Assembly: GCF_027595985.1 (NCBI RefSeq)
Contig: NC_073304.1
Location: forward strand, 50,013,137 to 50,077,136
Origin: Sorex araneus
Lineage: Eukaryota; Chordata; Mammalia; Eulipotyphla; Soricidae
Direction: 5' to 3'
DNA length: 64,000 bases
Positions 45,911 to 55,452 of this stretch are shown here, one piece after another (position 1 is the stretch's first letter; each line of letters begins with the position of its first letter). The translations under genes and the position numbers were made by a program. The notes below the pieces were generated by a model. The model was not told the origin of the DNA, did no database searches, and was given only the letters and a program-made list of their open reading frames with translations.

Positions 45911-46675
45911 TTTTTTTTAATTGAATCACCATGAGAACAGTTACAAAGCTTTTCAGTCTAAGTCTCAGTCACTTAATTATCCAACACCTATCCCCTCACC
46001 AGTGCACACCCTCCACCACCAAGAACCCCAGTATACCTCCCAACCCACCCCTTCCCCTACCTATGTGGCAGATGATTTTCACCTTACTCTCTTTCCACTT
46101 TGATCACATTCAATATTTAGACAAAAGACCCACCATTATTATTTGGAATTTTCCCCAACAATCAGACCTGCCGAAAAGACATCATTAGATAATTTATTTT
46201 CTATTGCTGATATGAAGAGCATTTTGGATTTCTGATATTTTAGTAATAAGTCTGGAGGGATTTCTGCCAATAGCTGCTGGGTTTTGAGATTGGTTTGTGT
46301 GCCTCTGAGATCATGGCCATTCAGGAGCCAGGAGTTGTTCATGGGCGGGGAGAGGGGCTGGTTCCACCCCCATCATTCAAGGCCCCGCGTGTCACCACTC
46401 TCTCTCTAGTTTTGGGCAGGGGCAGACACTAGATCATTTTTTTTCCATTGCTCACTTTGCATATCAAGAAAGGTCGAAGGAAGAGTCCTGATAGCCACAT
46501 ACCGGAGACATGCTTGTAGAAGCTCATGGTCGCTGGGATTCCATCTGGCAAAGGTGTGGAGACTGCACCTGCTCCATCTGGGATGTCCTGGGGATATCGG
46601 CTCGGTATGGGGCCCAGAGAATTCTCCGATGTTGTGGTGCCCTCCAAGTTTCTTCACTGCTGAGTGCAGCAAGAT
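45911..46675 (-). mobile_element. Poly-A retroposon, family Y-like
   Basis: T10 tail, L1-type 3' end ('TTGAATCACCATGAGAAC', 'CACCAGTGCACACCC'), then Y body ('CAATATTTAGACAAAAGACC'), then a 5' part shared with 16.07-16.46 kb. The short duplication CTAGGTT at 45,904-45,910 and 46,676-46,682 is a weak TSD candidate. The open frames here are non-coding. Confidence 0.6.
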
Positions 46676-46689
46676 CTAGGTTGTGTTTT

Positions 46690-47100
46690 AAATACATATT
46701 TAACCAATTTAATTTATAGAGTAATATTATTAGATATATATTAACCCCACTTTAAAGATGAGTAAAATAAAGCACAGTGAGGTTATTTTTCCATGTTTAT
46801 ACCTTTAGAAAATGGTATCAATTTGTATTTGAATCCTAAAAGTCTGTTATCTGGTTACCACCTTGATTTGAGGAATCAAGCTGACTTAAATAAAATTAAA
46901 TGAATACTGTAGATTCTAGAGCACTTAGTATATGCATTCTCAGTAGTGAAAACTGGTTCTTGGGATGGAGGTGGTGGAAGAAAGTATTATACTTCTTGTG
47001 TGTAAGTCCACTTAATCCATACAGTATGCAAAAGGGTGGAAAGGGGAAAGATGTGATTAAAAAAATTGACTGAAAATTTCTTTCAGTCAATAAAGAAAAA
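46690..47100. other. unique non-coding sequence
   Basis: Nothing recognised beyond a possible MIR remnant near 46,755-46,800. Confidence 0.35.
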
Positions 47101-47103
47101 GTG

Positions 47104-47240
47104 GAGGGGCTGGAGAGATAGTACAGATTGAGGTGCTTGCCATGCATGCAGCCGAATTGGTTTGATCTTCAGTACTATGTATGGTTTCCTGAGCTCTGCC
47201 AGGAGTGACCCTTGAGTACAAAAACAGGTTTGCTCCATCC
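47104..47240 (+). mobile_element. tRNA-derived shrew SINE
   Basis: 'GGGGCTGGAGAGATAGTACAG', truncated 'GCCGAATTGGTTTGATC', 'TGAGCTCTGCCAGGAGTG'. Tail lost. Confidence 0.8.
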
Positions 47241-47244
47241 TTCC

Positions 47245-48034
47245 TGCCATCTGCAGGGAGTGAGTTGAGGTGGGTAGGGAGAACAAAAGAGGAAGAGAAA
47301 AATAGGACAGGACTGATCTCATGCAATCACTGCAATCAATTTGAGGCATAAGAACTCATAGTTGTTTTAAACTTCTTTCCTCTTCTCTTGCCTTTTGTTT
47401 TAGGGTGGCCAGGTAGGTGTGACTGAACTGTTTCTCTAGCCTTGGAGAAGTTTTCATCTGTATTTAGCATAAACAGGTTATTGGGATAGGAGTCAGAGAA
47501 TTAATCCAGCCCTGAATAACTTGGGAGAAGGTTTCAAGTTGGAGAGAGAATGGGCTATTACTGTTCAGATGCTGTTTTGAATGTAGATTAATCTTAGTTA
47601 TTAGGTGGAATCTTTAAAAAATTATGCAAAAATTCCAGTGTCACAATCAGCCTGCTATTCAAGAATAGATGAATATTCAAACCTAACAAATATATGGGAT
47701 AAATAATTTCTGCAGTGAGTGTAACATATCTCTTAGTTCCCAGGAGTAAATGCAAAACAAATATAGCTCTACAAATATAGTATGGAAAAATTACCCTAGG
47801 CAAGTTTCTATGTATATTTGAATAAATTATTTTATTTACATATAATATCTGCTCTTATGAATATATTCTTACCTTTAAAGAAAATTAATATTAAATCAGC
47901 ACACTTAAGTATCTTCCACTTTGCTTGGGATAATAGTATTTCAGTTAGTAAACACTAGGTAGTTGCTTTTTACCTATCTGGGTATACCTTTGAATATTCT
48001 GTATGAACTAGATAAATTTATGACTATATTTCAC
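47245..48034. other. unique non-coding sequence
   Basis: AT-rich; no gene or repeat recognised. Confidence 0.4.
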
Positions 48035-48358
48035 ATTATATTTATTATCACTGCATCACTATATCACTGTCATCCTGTTGTTCATCGATTTGCTCGAGCA
48101 GGTGCCAGTAACATCTCCATTTGTCCCTGTGCGTGCTAGTGTAGCCCGATGGCATGCTGGGGCTCTTTCAGGATCAGGGGAATGAGGACTGTCATTGTTA
48201 TTGTTTTTGGCATATTGAGTATGCCACAGGTAGCTTGCCAGGCTCTGCCATGTGGGTGGGATACTCTTGGTAGCTTGCCAGGCTCTCCGAGAGAGACAGA
48301 AGCTTTTGGGGTGGTCTCTACTTGCCTTTACAGGTGTCCTCAGTCTACCGAATGTCAG

Positions 48359-48743
48359 CATTTGGTTGACTGGCGTGTTGTAACAATCTGCATGCTGACA
48401 AACACTCACCTGCCTGCATCTCTGGGCAGCCCTGGGACATCTGCGGCCTGAGGTTGATCTCCTTGAGGTTGATGGAGTGCGCCTGGAGATTGTTGAGCAG
48501 CTGGCAGACCAGGACCCTACCATGGAGGGTCTGTGCCAGGTTGAACACTTGCGCCGAGTCCCAGGTCACCTGGTGGTTGGCTGACAGCACCCCACAGTGG
48601 ATGAGGCACTGCGCACACTGCCACCACGGTTCTATGTCTGATGGTGCTGCGCCTCAGCTCGGCCAGGGCAGGTGGTGACGCTGCAGCCACCACCGTGGTT
48701 TCTCCATGCCCCACTAATGCCATTCTGTCCAGATCTTGCAAAA
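48359..48743 (-). other. segment unique to this composite copy
   Basis: The composite at 61,388-62,067 reads straight from 'GATGGACATCACCGGCTGC' to 'TTACATTCGGTAGACTGAG'. Here the same two blocks are 385 bp apart. This defines the edges of the extra segment, which contains the 204-bp VAV3 match, about 108 bp upstream of it and about 73 bp downstream. Confidence 0.75.
48432..48635 (-). pseudogene. VAV3: VAV3 exon 1-like captured exon
   Basis: The minus strand reads 68 codons without a stop, matching the N-terminus of VAV family Rho-GEFs (start of the calponin-homology domain). Visible motifs: 'VTWDSAQVF', 'LVCQLLNNL', '[15 protein letters not shown]'. The 'DSAQVF' and '[11 protein letters not shown]' wording fits VAV3 better than VAV1 or VAV2. 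The match begins exactly at the initiator codon position (ATA instead of ATG) and stops after MSQ, where I place the exon 1 boundary in VAV genes. The next bases are not the usual exon 2 sequence; a GTGAGT donor-like motif appears 22 bp further on. There are about ten codon differences and no frameshift. It lies inside a mobile element, so it is a transduced copy with no start codon and cannot be the functional gene. Confidence 0.85.
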
Positions 48744-49654
48744 CAACCATCGATATCCATCAGGAATCATGCAGAGTTTCAGCAGGGATCACGCATAGAG
48801 TTCTATGCCTGGTGTGCTGAGCTGTGCGTTGTCTAAGGCGAGATGGTGAGCTGGGTTTGGGAGAGCACAAGGGGTTTGGGAGGTATTGGCGCCATCTTGC
48901 CTCCAATAAAATTATGGAAAATTAGTAGGGAGTGTCTTATGATGTGTCGCATGGCTGCAAAAGTGGGCCCACAGTTTAGTAATATGTTCACTCATGCATG
49001 AGGCTCAGCCCAAGCAGGTGGAAAGCTGCCTGGAGTGTGGCAGTGGTTAGGCTGTGGAGGTCAGCTGTCGGGGCTGGGTCCCTTGGGGTGAGGAGGGCTC
49101 TCACCTGCCCCCTCTGGGACACCCCCAGTGAAAACAGCCTGGCACAGGGTCCGGTGGCATGGTTATGGGGGCCTCATCTTATGCTCCTTTCTAGGAGAAG
49201 CAGCTGTGAGTTCTGGAGGGTGGCTGATGAGGAGATTATCTGGTGCTGGCAGGAGGTGGGTTATGGGCATGACCCCTGGGCCGCTGGAGACTGGGGTTAG
49301 CAGGCAGAGGATCTCTGCTCCTGGTTCCTATTTAGCCTTCAGTCCAAGGTCACAAAGTTCTTCATTACCTGGGTTCTGTGGGACTTCACTGATGCATGAA
49401 GTCAGCCTTAGCGTGTGGAAAGTGGCCTGGAGCATGCCGGTGGTTGGGTTGTGGAGGTTGGCTGCTGGGGCTGGGTCCCTTGGGGAGAGGAGGGCTCTCA
49501 CCCGCCCCCTCGGGGGCACCCTGAGTGAAGTCCAGTGGCATGGCGTGGAGTCCAGTGGCATGGTTATTGGGGCTTCATTTTATGCTCCCTTCTGGGAGAA
49601 GCAGCCATGAGTTCTGCTTTATATATATATATGTATATATATTATATTTATTAT

Positions 49655-50170
49655 AGCACTATATATTTCATATTATAATTTGGAAACATTAAAGAACACT
49701 TGGAAAAATTTTTGAAGGGTGTTTTAAAATGAAATAAGAGACTTTCAGAGATGTTTTTTGTCAAAGCTTGTAGGACTCTCTACCTTTCTTTTTAATCTAT
49801 TAATGCAGCTCTTGAGTCAAGTACATCTCTTAATGGGTACTGTGGAGTCTCCTAATGGCAATTAGGGAACTAAAAAACAGTATTCCCAGTAGATAGCTTT
49901 CTTAGTAAACTTCATCCATGGATCCTGGGCTCTATTATCAATTCAAGGTCAAAAGGAGACAAAACCCTCTCCAACCCCCTTTGTCCCAAGAGACTGAGAA
50001 CACAGAGAAACACAGGATATTTACTACTGTTTGGAAACTGAAATTCAGGTACTGATCTTCATGAACGACTGTTGGGTAACAACCTGAACCTTGGGAACTT
50101 CCAAGGTGTAATGTGGCTATTATAGGTTGAAGGCAGAGAGTCCACAAAAGAGGCAGAGCACCCTAGATAG
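49655..50170. other. unique non-coding sequence
   Basis: No recognised feature. Confidence 0.4.
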
Positions 50171-50179
50171 TTAGATGGC

Positions 50180-50342
50180 AGTGTTTTTGGTTTTTTTGGG
50201 CAAGATCCAGTGGTGATCAAGACTTAATTCTGAATCTGTGCTCAGGGACTATTCTTGGAGGTGCTCAGGGGACTATATAGTATACTGGGGATTAAAATGG
50301 AATCAAGGTAAGCTGAATTCTTATACTATCTCTCCAACACCA
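50180..50342 (-). mobile_element. tRNA-derived SINE, diverged
   Basis: 'CCAGTGGTGATCAAGACTTA', 'GGAGGTGCTCAGGGGAC', 'CTATCTCTCCAACACC'. Confidence 0.75.
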
Positions 50343-50489
50343 ATGGCAATTTTTCTGAATGAGGGAAATTATAAGACTAATCTTGAGTGGCTATAAAAGT
50401 CATTTTCTGCACTCACCTGCCAAATCTCAAAATTTATATAAAAACTTTAGCAGGTGATCTATAGCATATCTCATATTCTGATGGTCTTT

Positions 50490-50675
50490 TATTTATTTAT
50501 TTATTTATTTATCTATTTTGTCATACCCGGCGATGCATAGGGGTTATTCCTGGCTCATGCACTCAGGAATTACTCCTGGTGCTGCTTTGGGGACCATATG
50601 GGATGCTGGGAATTGAACTCAGATCGGCTGTATGCAAGGCAATTGCTCTACCCTCTGTGCTATTGCCCAAGCCCC
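50490..50675 (-). mobile_element. tRNA-derived shrew SINE with (TTTA)n tail and TSD
   Basis: Starts with (TTTA)n and 'TTTTGTCATACCCGGCGATG'; ends 'CTATTGCCCAAGCCCC'. Imperfect duplication GATGGTCTTTTATTT/GATGGTCTTTATTT flanks it (about 50,480-50,494 and 50,679-50,692). Confidence 0.87.
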
Positions 50676-50694
50676 GGGATGGTCTTTATTTCAA

Positions 50695-50860
50695 GGATGG
50701 AGGTTTTGGGCCACACTGGCAGTGTTCCAGGGATACGCCCAGCTCTGTGCTTGGGAGTCACTTCTCGCAGTATACAGTGGTCAGGGGTAAAGGGATTGAA
50801 CTAGGATGTGTTCCTTGCAAGGCAAATGCTTAACCTCTGTATTATTTCTCTGGTTCTGTT
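50695..50860 (-). mobile_element. tRNA-derived SINE, diverged
   Basis: 'TTTTGGGCCACACTGGCAG', 'GGGATTGAACTAGGATG', 'CCTTGCAAGGCAAATGC'. Nearly adjacent to, and in the same orientation as, the previous SINE. Confidence 0.75.
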
Positions 50861-51032
50861 CTTTTGATGATGACATCACATTACTAGCTTAAGGCTGTGC
50901 CCTTGGGCAGCTTCTGGCAATAGGGAAGGCAAGTGAAATTCGTATTCCAAAGAAAGGGGAGAAGCTAAGATTTCCCCCCAGCCCTTGCCCAGCTCCAACT
51001 TGTGGGTCAATTGGTGGTAATGTTCTCTTGAG

Positions 51033-51454
51033 CAGAGCTTTTTAAATGGTGGATCATAATTCTGGATAGGGTCTTATAATTAAATGGGGCCAGGGGAGTG
51101 GTGGATCACTAAAAAACTTTAAAATTTGTTTTAAAATAAACTTGTTCATTGTTAGTAAATATTTTTATTTGTATGCCTATTTTTTAATACCTGTATGCCT
51201 GGGGTTATGTAAAAATTTCTCAGGAGAAAATGGGTCTTTTTTTTTTTCTATTTGGGTCACACCCAGCAATGCTCAGGGTTAGTCCTGGCTCTGTACTCAG
51301 GAATTACTCCTGGCAGTGCTCAGGGGGATTATATGGGATGCTGGAAATTGAACCCGGGTTGGCCACATGCAAGGCAAACGTCCTGCCTGCTGAACTATTG
51401 CTTCAGCCCGGAAAATGGGTCTTAAGTGGAAAAAGTTTATGAAGTCCTACTCTG
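51033..51454. mobile_element. possible hAT-type DNA transposon remnant
   Basis: Left end 'CAGAGCTTTTTAAATGG' and right end 'AAAAAGTTTATGAAGTCC' then 'TACTCTG' resemble decayed hAT-Charlie termini. The SINE at 51,239-51,411 interrupts it. Terminal repeats are poor, so this is tentative. Confidence 0.35.
51239..51411 (-). mobile_element. tRNA-derived shrew SINE with TSD
   Basis: Well preserved ('GGAAATTGAACCCGGGTTGG'). Flanked by GAAAATGGGTCTT at 51,226-51,238 and about 51,413-51,425. Confidence 0.9.
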
Positions 51455-51689
51455 AATGACCTTCAACAATGGTGTCTTTCCTATTTTACACATAGGTAGA
51501 TAAAAGGTAAAATTACAAAAAAAAAGAAAAAGAAAAACAATGTTATAAGCTACACAGATATCTCATTGTTTGCCAAACATACTCTGGACTTTCCTGGTTC
51601 AGTACTCTCTGAGTACTAATCCCTCTCTCTCTTCTCAGGAGTTGTTACTGCTCTTATAGAAGGGAGAGAATTAAAAATTTTCATATAAG

Positions 51690-51882
51690 CAAATATAAGA
51701 GAGAGATAGTACGTATAAGAAGAAAGATAGTAGAGTGGGTAAGGCTTTTGCCTTGCATGCTGCCAACCCAGGCTACATCCCTAACATCCAATACGGTCCA
51801 GAACTCCACAAGAAAGTGATTCCTGAGTGCTGAGCCAGGAGTAACTCCTGAGCATTCCTGGGTGTGGACCAAAAAGAAAATA
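51690..51882 (+). mobile_element. tRNA-derived shrew SINE
   Basis: Sense copy with 'TTTTGCCTTGCATGCTGCC', 'GCTGAGCCAGGAGTAACTCC', 'TGAGCATTCCTGGGTGTGG' and a short A-rich tail. The head is slightly expanded by a duplicated 'GATAGTA' block. Confidence 0.82.
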
Positions 51883-51999
51883 AAAGACCCATTTTCTCCT
51901 GAGAAATCTTTATAAGGTTATCTTAAATCTCTGTCACCTCACATAAATATAATTTGTGTGTAGTAACATTTTTTAAGATTTACTCTCTCCTTTTTAAAA

Positions 52000-52400
52000 A
52001 TTTAAAAAAAATTTTTATTGAATCAGCATGAGATAGTTACAAGCTTTCATGTTTGGGTTACAATCACACAATGATCAAACACCCATCCCTCCACCAGTGC
52101 ACATTACCCACCACCAATATCCTTGGTATTACCCCCCACCCCCCCGCCCTTTATCACCCTCTCACTGCTTTCATGGCAGACAATATTCCCTATACTCTCT
52201 TTCTACTTTTGGGCATTATGGTTTGCAATGCAGATACTGAGAGGTTATCATGTTTGGTCTATTATCTACTTTCAGCACACATCTCCCATCCCAACCGATT
52301 CCTCCAGCCATCATTTTCTTGGTGATCCCTTCTCTATTCTACCTGTCTTCTCCATTCCACTCGTGAGGCAGGCTTCCAGCTATGGAAGTATTCACTCTTA
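52000..52400 (-). mobile_element. L1 3' end
   Basis: T/A-rich left end, then 'TTGAATCAGCATGAGATAG', 'CCATCCCTCCACCAGTGC', a C-rich tract and 'CCTCCAGCCATCATTTTC'. Same 3' UTR subtype as 37,970-38,371. Confidence 0.72.
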
Positions 52401-52404
52401 TAAC

Positions 52405-52497
52405 AACAAGTACTTAATATAGTATTATAAAAACTTGGAGTATAGTTGAAATACAACATTATCTTAGTTTCAGGTGTACAGAATAATGAGTCAATAT
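52405..52497 (-). mobile_element. old L1-type fragment
   Basis: 'AGTATAGTTGAAATACAAC' and 'TAGTTTCAGGTGTACAGAATA' resemble an antisense end of older L1s shared by many placental mammals. Confidence 0.45.
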
Positions 52498-53232
52498 CCA
52501 GCCACAGCCATGCTCAAGGCCCCTCTCCACACATTCGGATGAGCCTCACACATGAAGGAACCGGCAGAGGAACCCAGGTGTGTGGGATCCAGGGATGAGA
52601 TCTCCAAGCCTGCTCGGATTGGGATTGGGTCTCCTCCACCCAGACCCCCCATTTTCCAGTAGCTTGGCAGCCACACCCACAAATTGCCCCTGGTGCCTTG
52701 TAATCCCATCTTTGGCCAAGATCCAGAGACTATAAAAACAATACTCCCAGAAGTGACCTCTTTTTTTTTTTTTTTTTGCTTTTTGGGTCACATCCAGCGA
52801 TGCTCAAGGGTTACTCCTGGCTTTGCACTCAGAAATCACTCCTGGTGGTGCTCAGGGGACCATATGGGATGCTGGGAATCAAACCCGGGTCGGCTGCGTG
52901 CAAGGCAAACGCCCTACCCACTGTGCTATCACTCCAACCCTGGAAGCGACCTCTTATAGCCTAGTTCTTTTTCTTAGGTAACCTGGTAAGGTACCAAGAG
53001 CACCCTTTCCACTCGGCAGAGCCTGGCAAGTTCTCCGTGGCATATTTGATATGTCAAATACAGTAACAATGATAGGTCTCATTCCCCTTATCCTGAAAGA
53101 GCCTCCAATGTGGCACCGCTGAGAAGAACGAGTAAAGAGAGGTTGCTGTAATCTCAGGGCTAGGACGAATGGAGATGTTACTGCACCTGCTCGAGAAAAT
53201 CAATGAACAATGGGATGACAGTGATACAATGA
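52498..53232 (+). mobile_element. X-RTE composite element, interrupted by a SINE
   Basis: The diverged X head and second block (52,498-52,762) align with 37,190-37,450. After the SINE comes the RTE-related module (52,985-53,160: 'GGCAGAGCCTGGCAAG', 'GGTCTCATTCCCC', 'GTAATCTCAGGGC') and 3' end ('GAGATGTTACTGCACC', 'CAATGAACAATGGGATGAC', 'AGTGATACAATGAT'). The 100 bp at 53,060-53,160 match the RTE 5' region at 58,681-58,780 at roughly three bases in four. No outer TSD recognised. Confidence 0.7.
52763..52942 (-). mobile_element. young tRNA-derived shrew SINE with TSD
   Basis: T17 tail, 'GGAATCAAACCCGGGTCGG', flanked by GAAGTGACCTCTT/GAAGCGACCTCTT (52,750-52,762 and 52,943-52,955). Confidence 0.92.
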
Positions 53233-53414
53233 TTTATATACTTTGGGAAATAATCATCAACGTAAGACTATTTACTACCTTTTCCTAGCAGCTTTCCAAA
53301 TTGCAGTGCATATTATTGATCATAATTCCTGCTCAGAACTTTACATATTCTTAACTTTATTATTTTGTAACTAGATTATTGTACTCTTTGTGTGCCTCCC
53401 AGGTAGTGTTTAGA

Positions 53415-53535
53415 AAAGTTTCAGGGGTCCCTACCAGGTGGTGATGTTCAAGGAATCATGAGGTGTAGGGATTGAACTGTGGTTGGCTGTATGCAAGGCA
53501 ATTGCTGTAAACCCTGTAAATATGTCCCCCACTTT
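53415..53535 (-). mobile_element. tRNA-derived SINE fragment
   Basis: 'GGTGGTGATGTTCAAGG', 'GGGATTGAACTGTGG', 'TGTATGCAAGGCAATTGC'. Confidence 0.65.
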
Positions 53536-53539
53536 CCCA

Positions 53540-53947
53540 CCCTCTCCTAGTATTATTAACTATTTCTGGTCAGGTTGCCCCTGGGCTGCTCCCAACCAAG
53601 GACTAAATAAAGCAGGGACACTAAAGCAGACCTCCTGAAGGACAACTTGGTTCAAGTAATCCTCATGGCCCTGTGGAATTCAGAGCTGCACTGTAGTCCA
53701 AGATACTTTAATACACTCCTTTCTTTACTGTTGCTGTCACCAGGCCTCAGACCTGCATTTTGTTCTGATGACAAGTCAAGGTTCTTTGCCTTATTCCCCA
53801 TTTTCTCTCACAGGAATTTTCCCTAAAAATGATCTTTCATGTGCATCTTACTTTGACTTCTGCTTCCTAGAGACTCTTCCTCATTCCTGCCTTCCCACCA
53901 GGCATTTCCTGCTTCCTGTCTTCTGCCCATCCCCCTTTCTGTCCTGT
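53540..53947. other. unique non-coding sequence
   Basis: Pyrimidine-rich, no gene recognised. Provides the left target site of the RTE insertion. Confidence 0.4.
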
Positions 53948-53959
53948 CCTTTAAAACTT

Positions 53960-54252
53960 CAATTGTACCACTTGTATCACTTGTCTTCCTGTTGATCTTT
54001 GATTTGTTCAAGCGAGTGTCAGTAACGTCTCCATCTGTCCCTGTCGTGTGCTAGTGTAGCCCAATGATATCTGCTTGCTCCAGGGACAGGAAGTGCCTCA
54101 AACCGTTCATTCAGGTTTTGAAGAAGAAGTCTGACAATTTTGTTGGTGGGCGGACACGCAGTCTTTTGACATCCTGTGGAATCCAGTCGGTAACAGCTCT
54201 AGTCCAGCAGTCATCTCTGAATCACATTACATATCTGGCCCATCTAATTTTT
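53960..54252 (-). pseudogene. RTE retrotransposon, ORF C-terminus and 3' end
   Basis: Translated on the minus strand with frameshifts and stops: 'IRWARYVM', 'DDCWTRAVTDWIPQDVKRL', 'KLSDFFFKT'. These are C-terminal residues of the RTE polyprotein, then the 3' UTR 'CAAATCAAAGATCAAC' and a 'GTGATACAAGTGGTACA' terminal repeat. Same region as 35,230-35,571. The L1 at 54,253 cuts it within the I-R-W codons. Confidence 0.85.
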
Positions 54253-55251
54253 TTTAATGTTTTAAAATTTTATTTCATTTTAGTCACTGTGGTTTATGAT
54301 CTTACAATACTCAATGATAGGGTTTCATGAATACAATATTCCAAAACTGCACTTCCCACACAAGTGTTCCTTATCTGCCCCCATCATTGCCTCAGAGTCC
54401 CCTGCAATCCTGTCTGCAATCTCAAACAATCACCCACCCTCACCACATACATACATATCTCAGTGTGGTACAATTCATATAGACTATTTGTTGTTCTCTT
54501 ACCTGCTTCTTTGTCTCACATGTGAGAGATATCATTATCTCTGGAATTATCTTTCTGACTGACTACACCCAGTTGAAACCCATCAGTTGCATCCGGGTAA
54601 GAGTAAATTGCACCATTTTGCACCACTGTTTTATAGTCAAGTAGTTTTCCATTGTGGATATATAACATAGTTTCTTTACCCAATCATCTGTTCTAGAATA
54701 TTTGGGTTGTTTCCAGATTTTAGCTATTGTGGCTAGCCTGGTAATAAACATAGAAGTGCAAATGTCTTTTTGGAATGGAGATTTGGCCCTTGGAGTAGAT
54801 ATCAAAGTGAAGTTGCTGGGGCATATGGAATATCAATTCTTCATTGTTTACAAAGTGTCTGTATTATTTTCCAAAAGATTTAAACCTCCCAATATTCTGA
54901 CTAGCAGTCAATAGGCATCCTACCCCCCACGCCAAAATTGGTTGCTTTCAGTATTTGCAATGACTGTTAGTCTCACTGGGGTCAGGTAGTATATCATTGT
55001 TTCAATTTGAGTTTCCCTAATTATCATTGACGCAAAGCATTTTTATATACCTATTGAATATCTGAATGTCTTGAGAAACATCTATTCATATCTTCTCTAC
55101 ATTGTTAATAGTGTCCATTACTTAAATTTTTGCTAAATTTTATCAGTGATATATGTATCTGGTAAATTAACCCTCTTTCACATGAATGGTGGGCAAATAT
55201 TTTCTCCCAGTATGTAGGTTGCCTTTTTTCTGGTAATTGTTTCTTCTTCAA
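54253..55251 (-). mobile_element. L1 3' portion
   Basis: Antisense 3' sequence with 'TTTGGGTTGTTTCCAGATT' (54,702), 'TTCCATTGTGGATATATAAC' (54,647), 'AATTATCATTGACGCAAAGC' (about 55,018) and 'TTTCTCCCAGTATGTAGG' (55,201). These are recurrent landmarks of mammalian L1 3' ends. Confidence 0.75.
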
Positions 55252-55452
55252 AGTGGGCGTGGCCTCAAAAAAGTGGCCGTGGCCTCCTCTTGAGCTGGTG
55301 GCTGCTCACGCGGCCACACATATTTTCCAAATACTAAGCAATTATGTGGTACGTCTCAGTGTTCATCACCTATGTCCCTGAGTATCATCTTAGCTGTCCC
55401 AAAAATAGTGAGCTAATAGGTTGCTAGCTAATTCCAATTTTCAAAAGTACCA
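55252..55452 (+). promoter_or_regulatory. L1 5' UTR remnant
   Basis: Sequence between the inversion point and ORF1. It opens with the tandem pair 'GTGGGCGTGGCC'/'GTGGCCGTGGCC', a GC-rich start as expected for an L1 5' UTR with an internal promoter. Promoter function is not demonstrable; only about 200 bp remain. Confidence 0.4.

Larger units (their letters stand above)
48049..49640 (-). mobile_element. X-RTE composite carrying VAV3 exon 1, with perfect TSD
   Basis: A 1,592-bp element bounded by the perfect 14-bp duplication ATTATATTTATTAT (48,035-48,048 and 49,641-49,654). Sense order is right to left. Two tandem X heads (about 49,380-49,617 and 48,985-49,215, period about 401 bp) each start near 'CTTCTCCYAGAARGGAGCAT'. 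Next is a body with 'GGAGGCAAGATGGCGCC' (about 48,893). Then a 385-bp extra segment (48,359-48,743) holding the VAV3-like exon. Then 'GACATTCGGTAGACTGAGG'. Then the module shared with the RTE 5' region ('TCATTCCCCTGATCCTG'). Then the RTE ORF end and 3' terminus ending in TGATATAGTGATGCAGTGATA-like repeats (48,049-48,075). There is no poly-A. Confidence 0.85.

Noticed and set aside
48059..48523. 154-codon minus-strand frame across the VAV3 segment
   Set aside because: The long frame mixes composite sequence with an out-of-phase reading. The VAV-like codons are in another frame (48,432-48,635) and lack a start codon.
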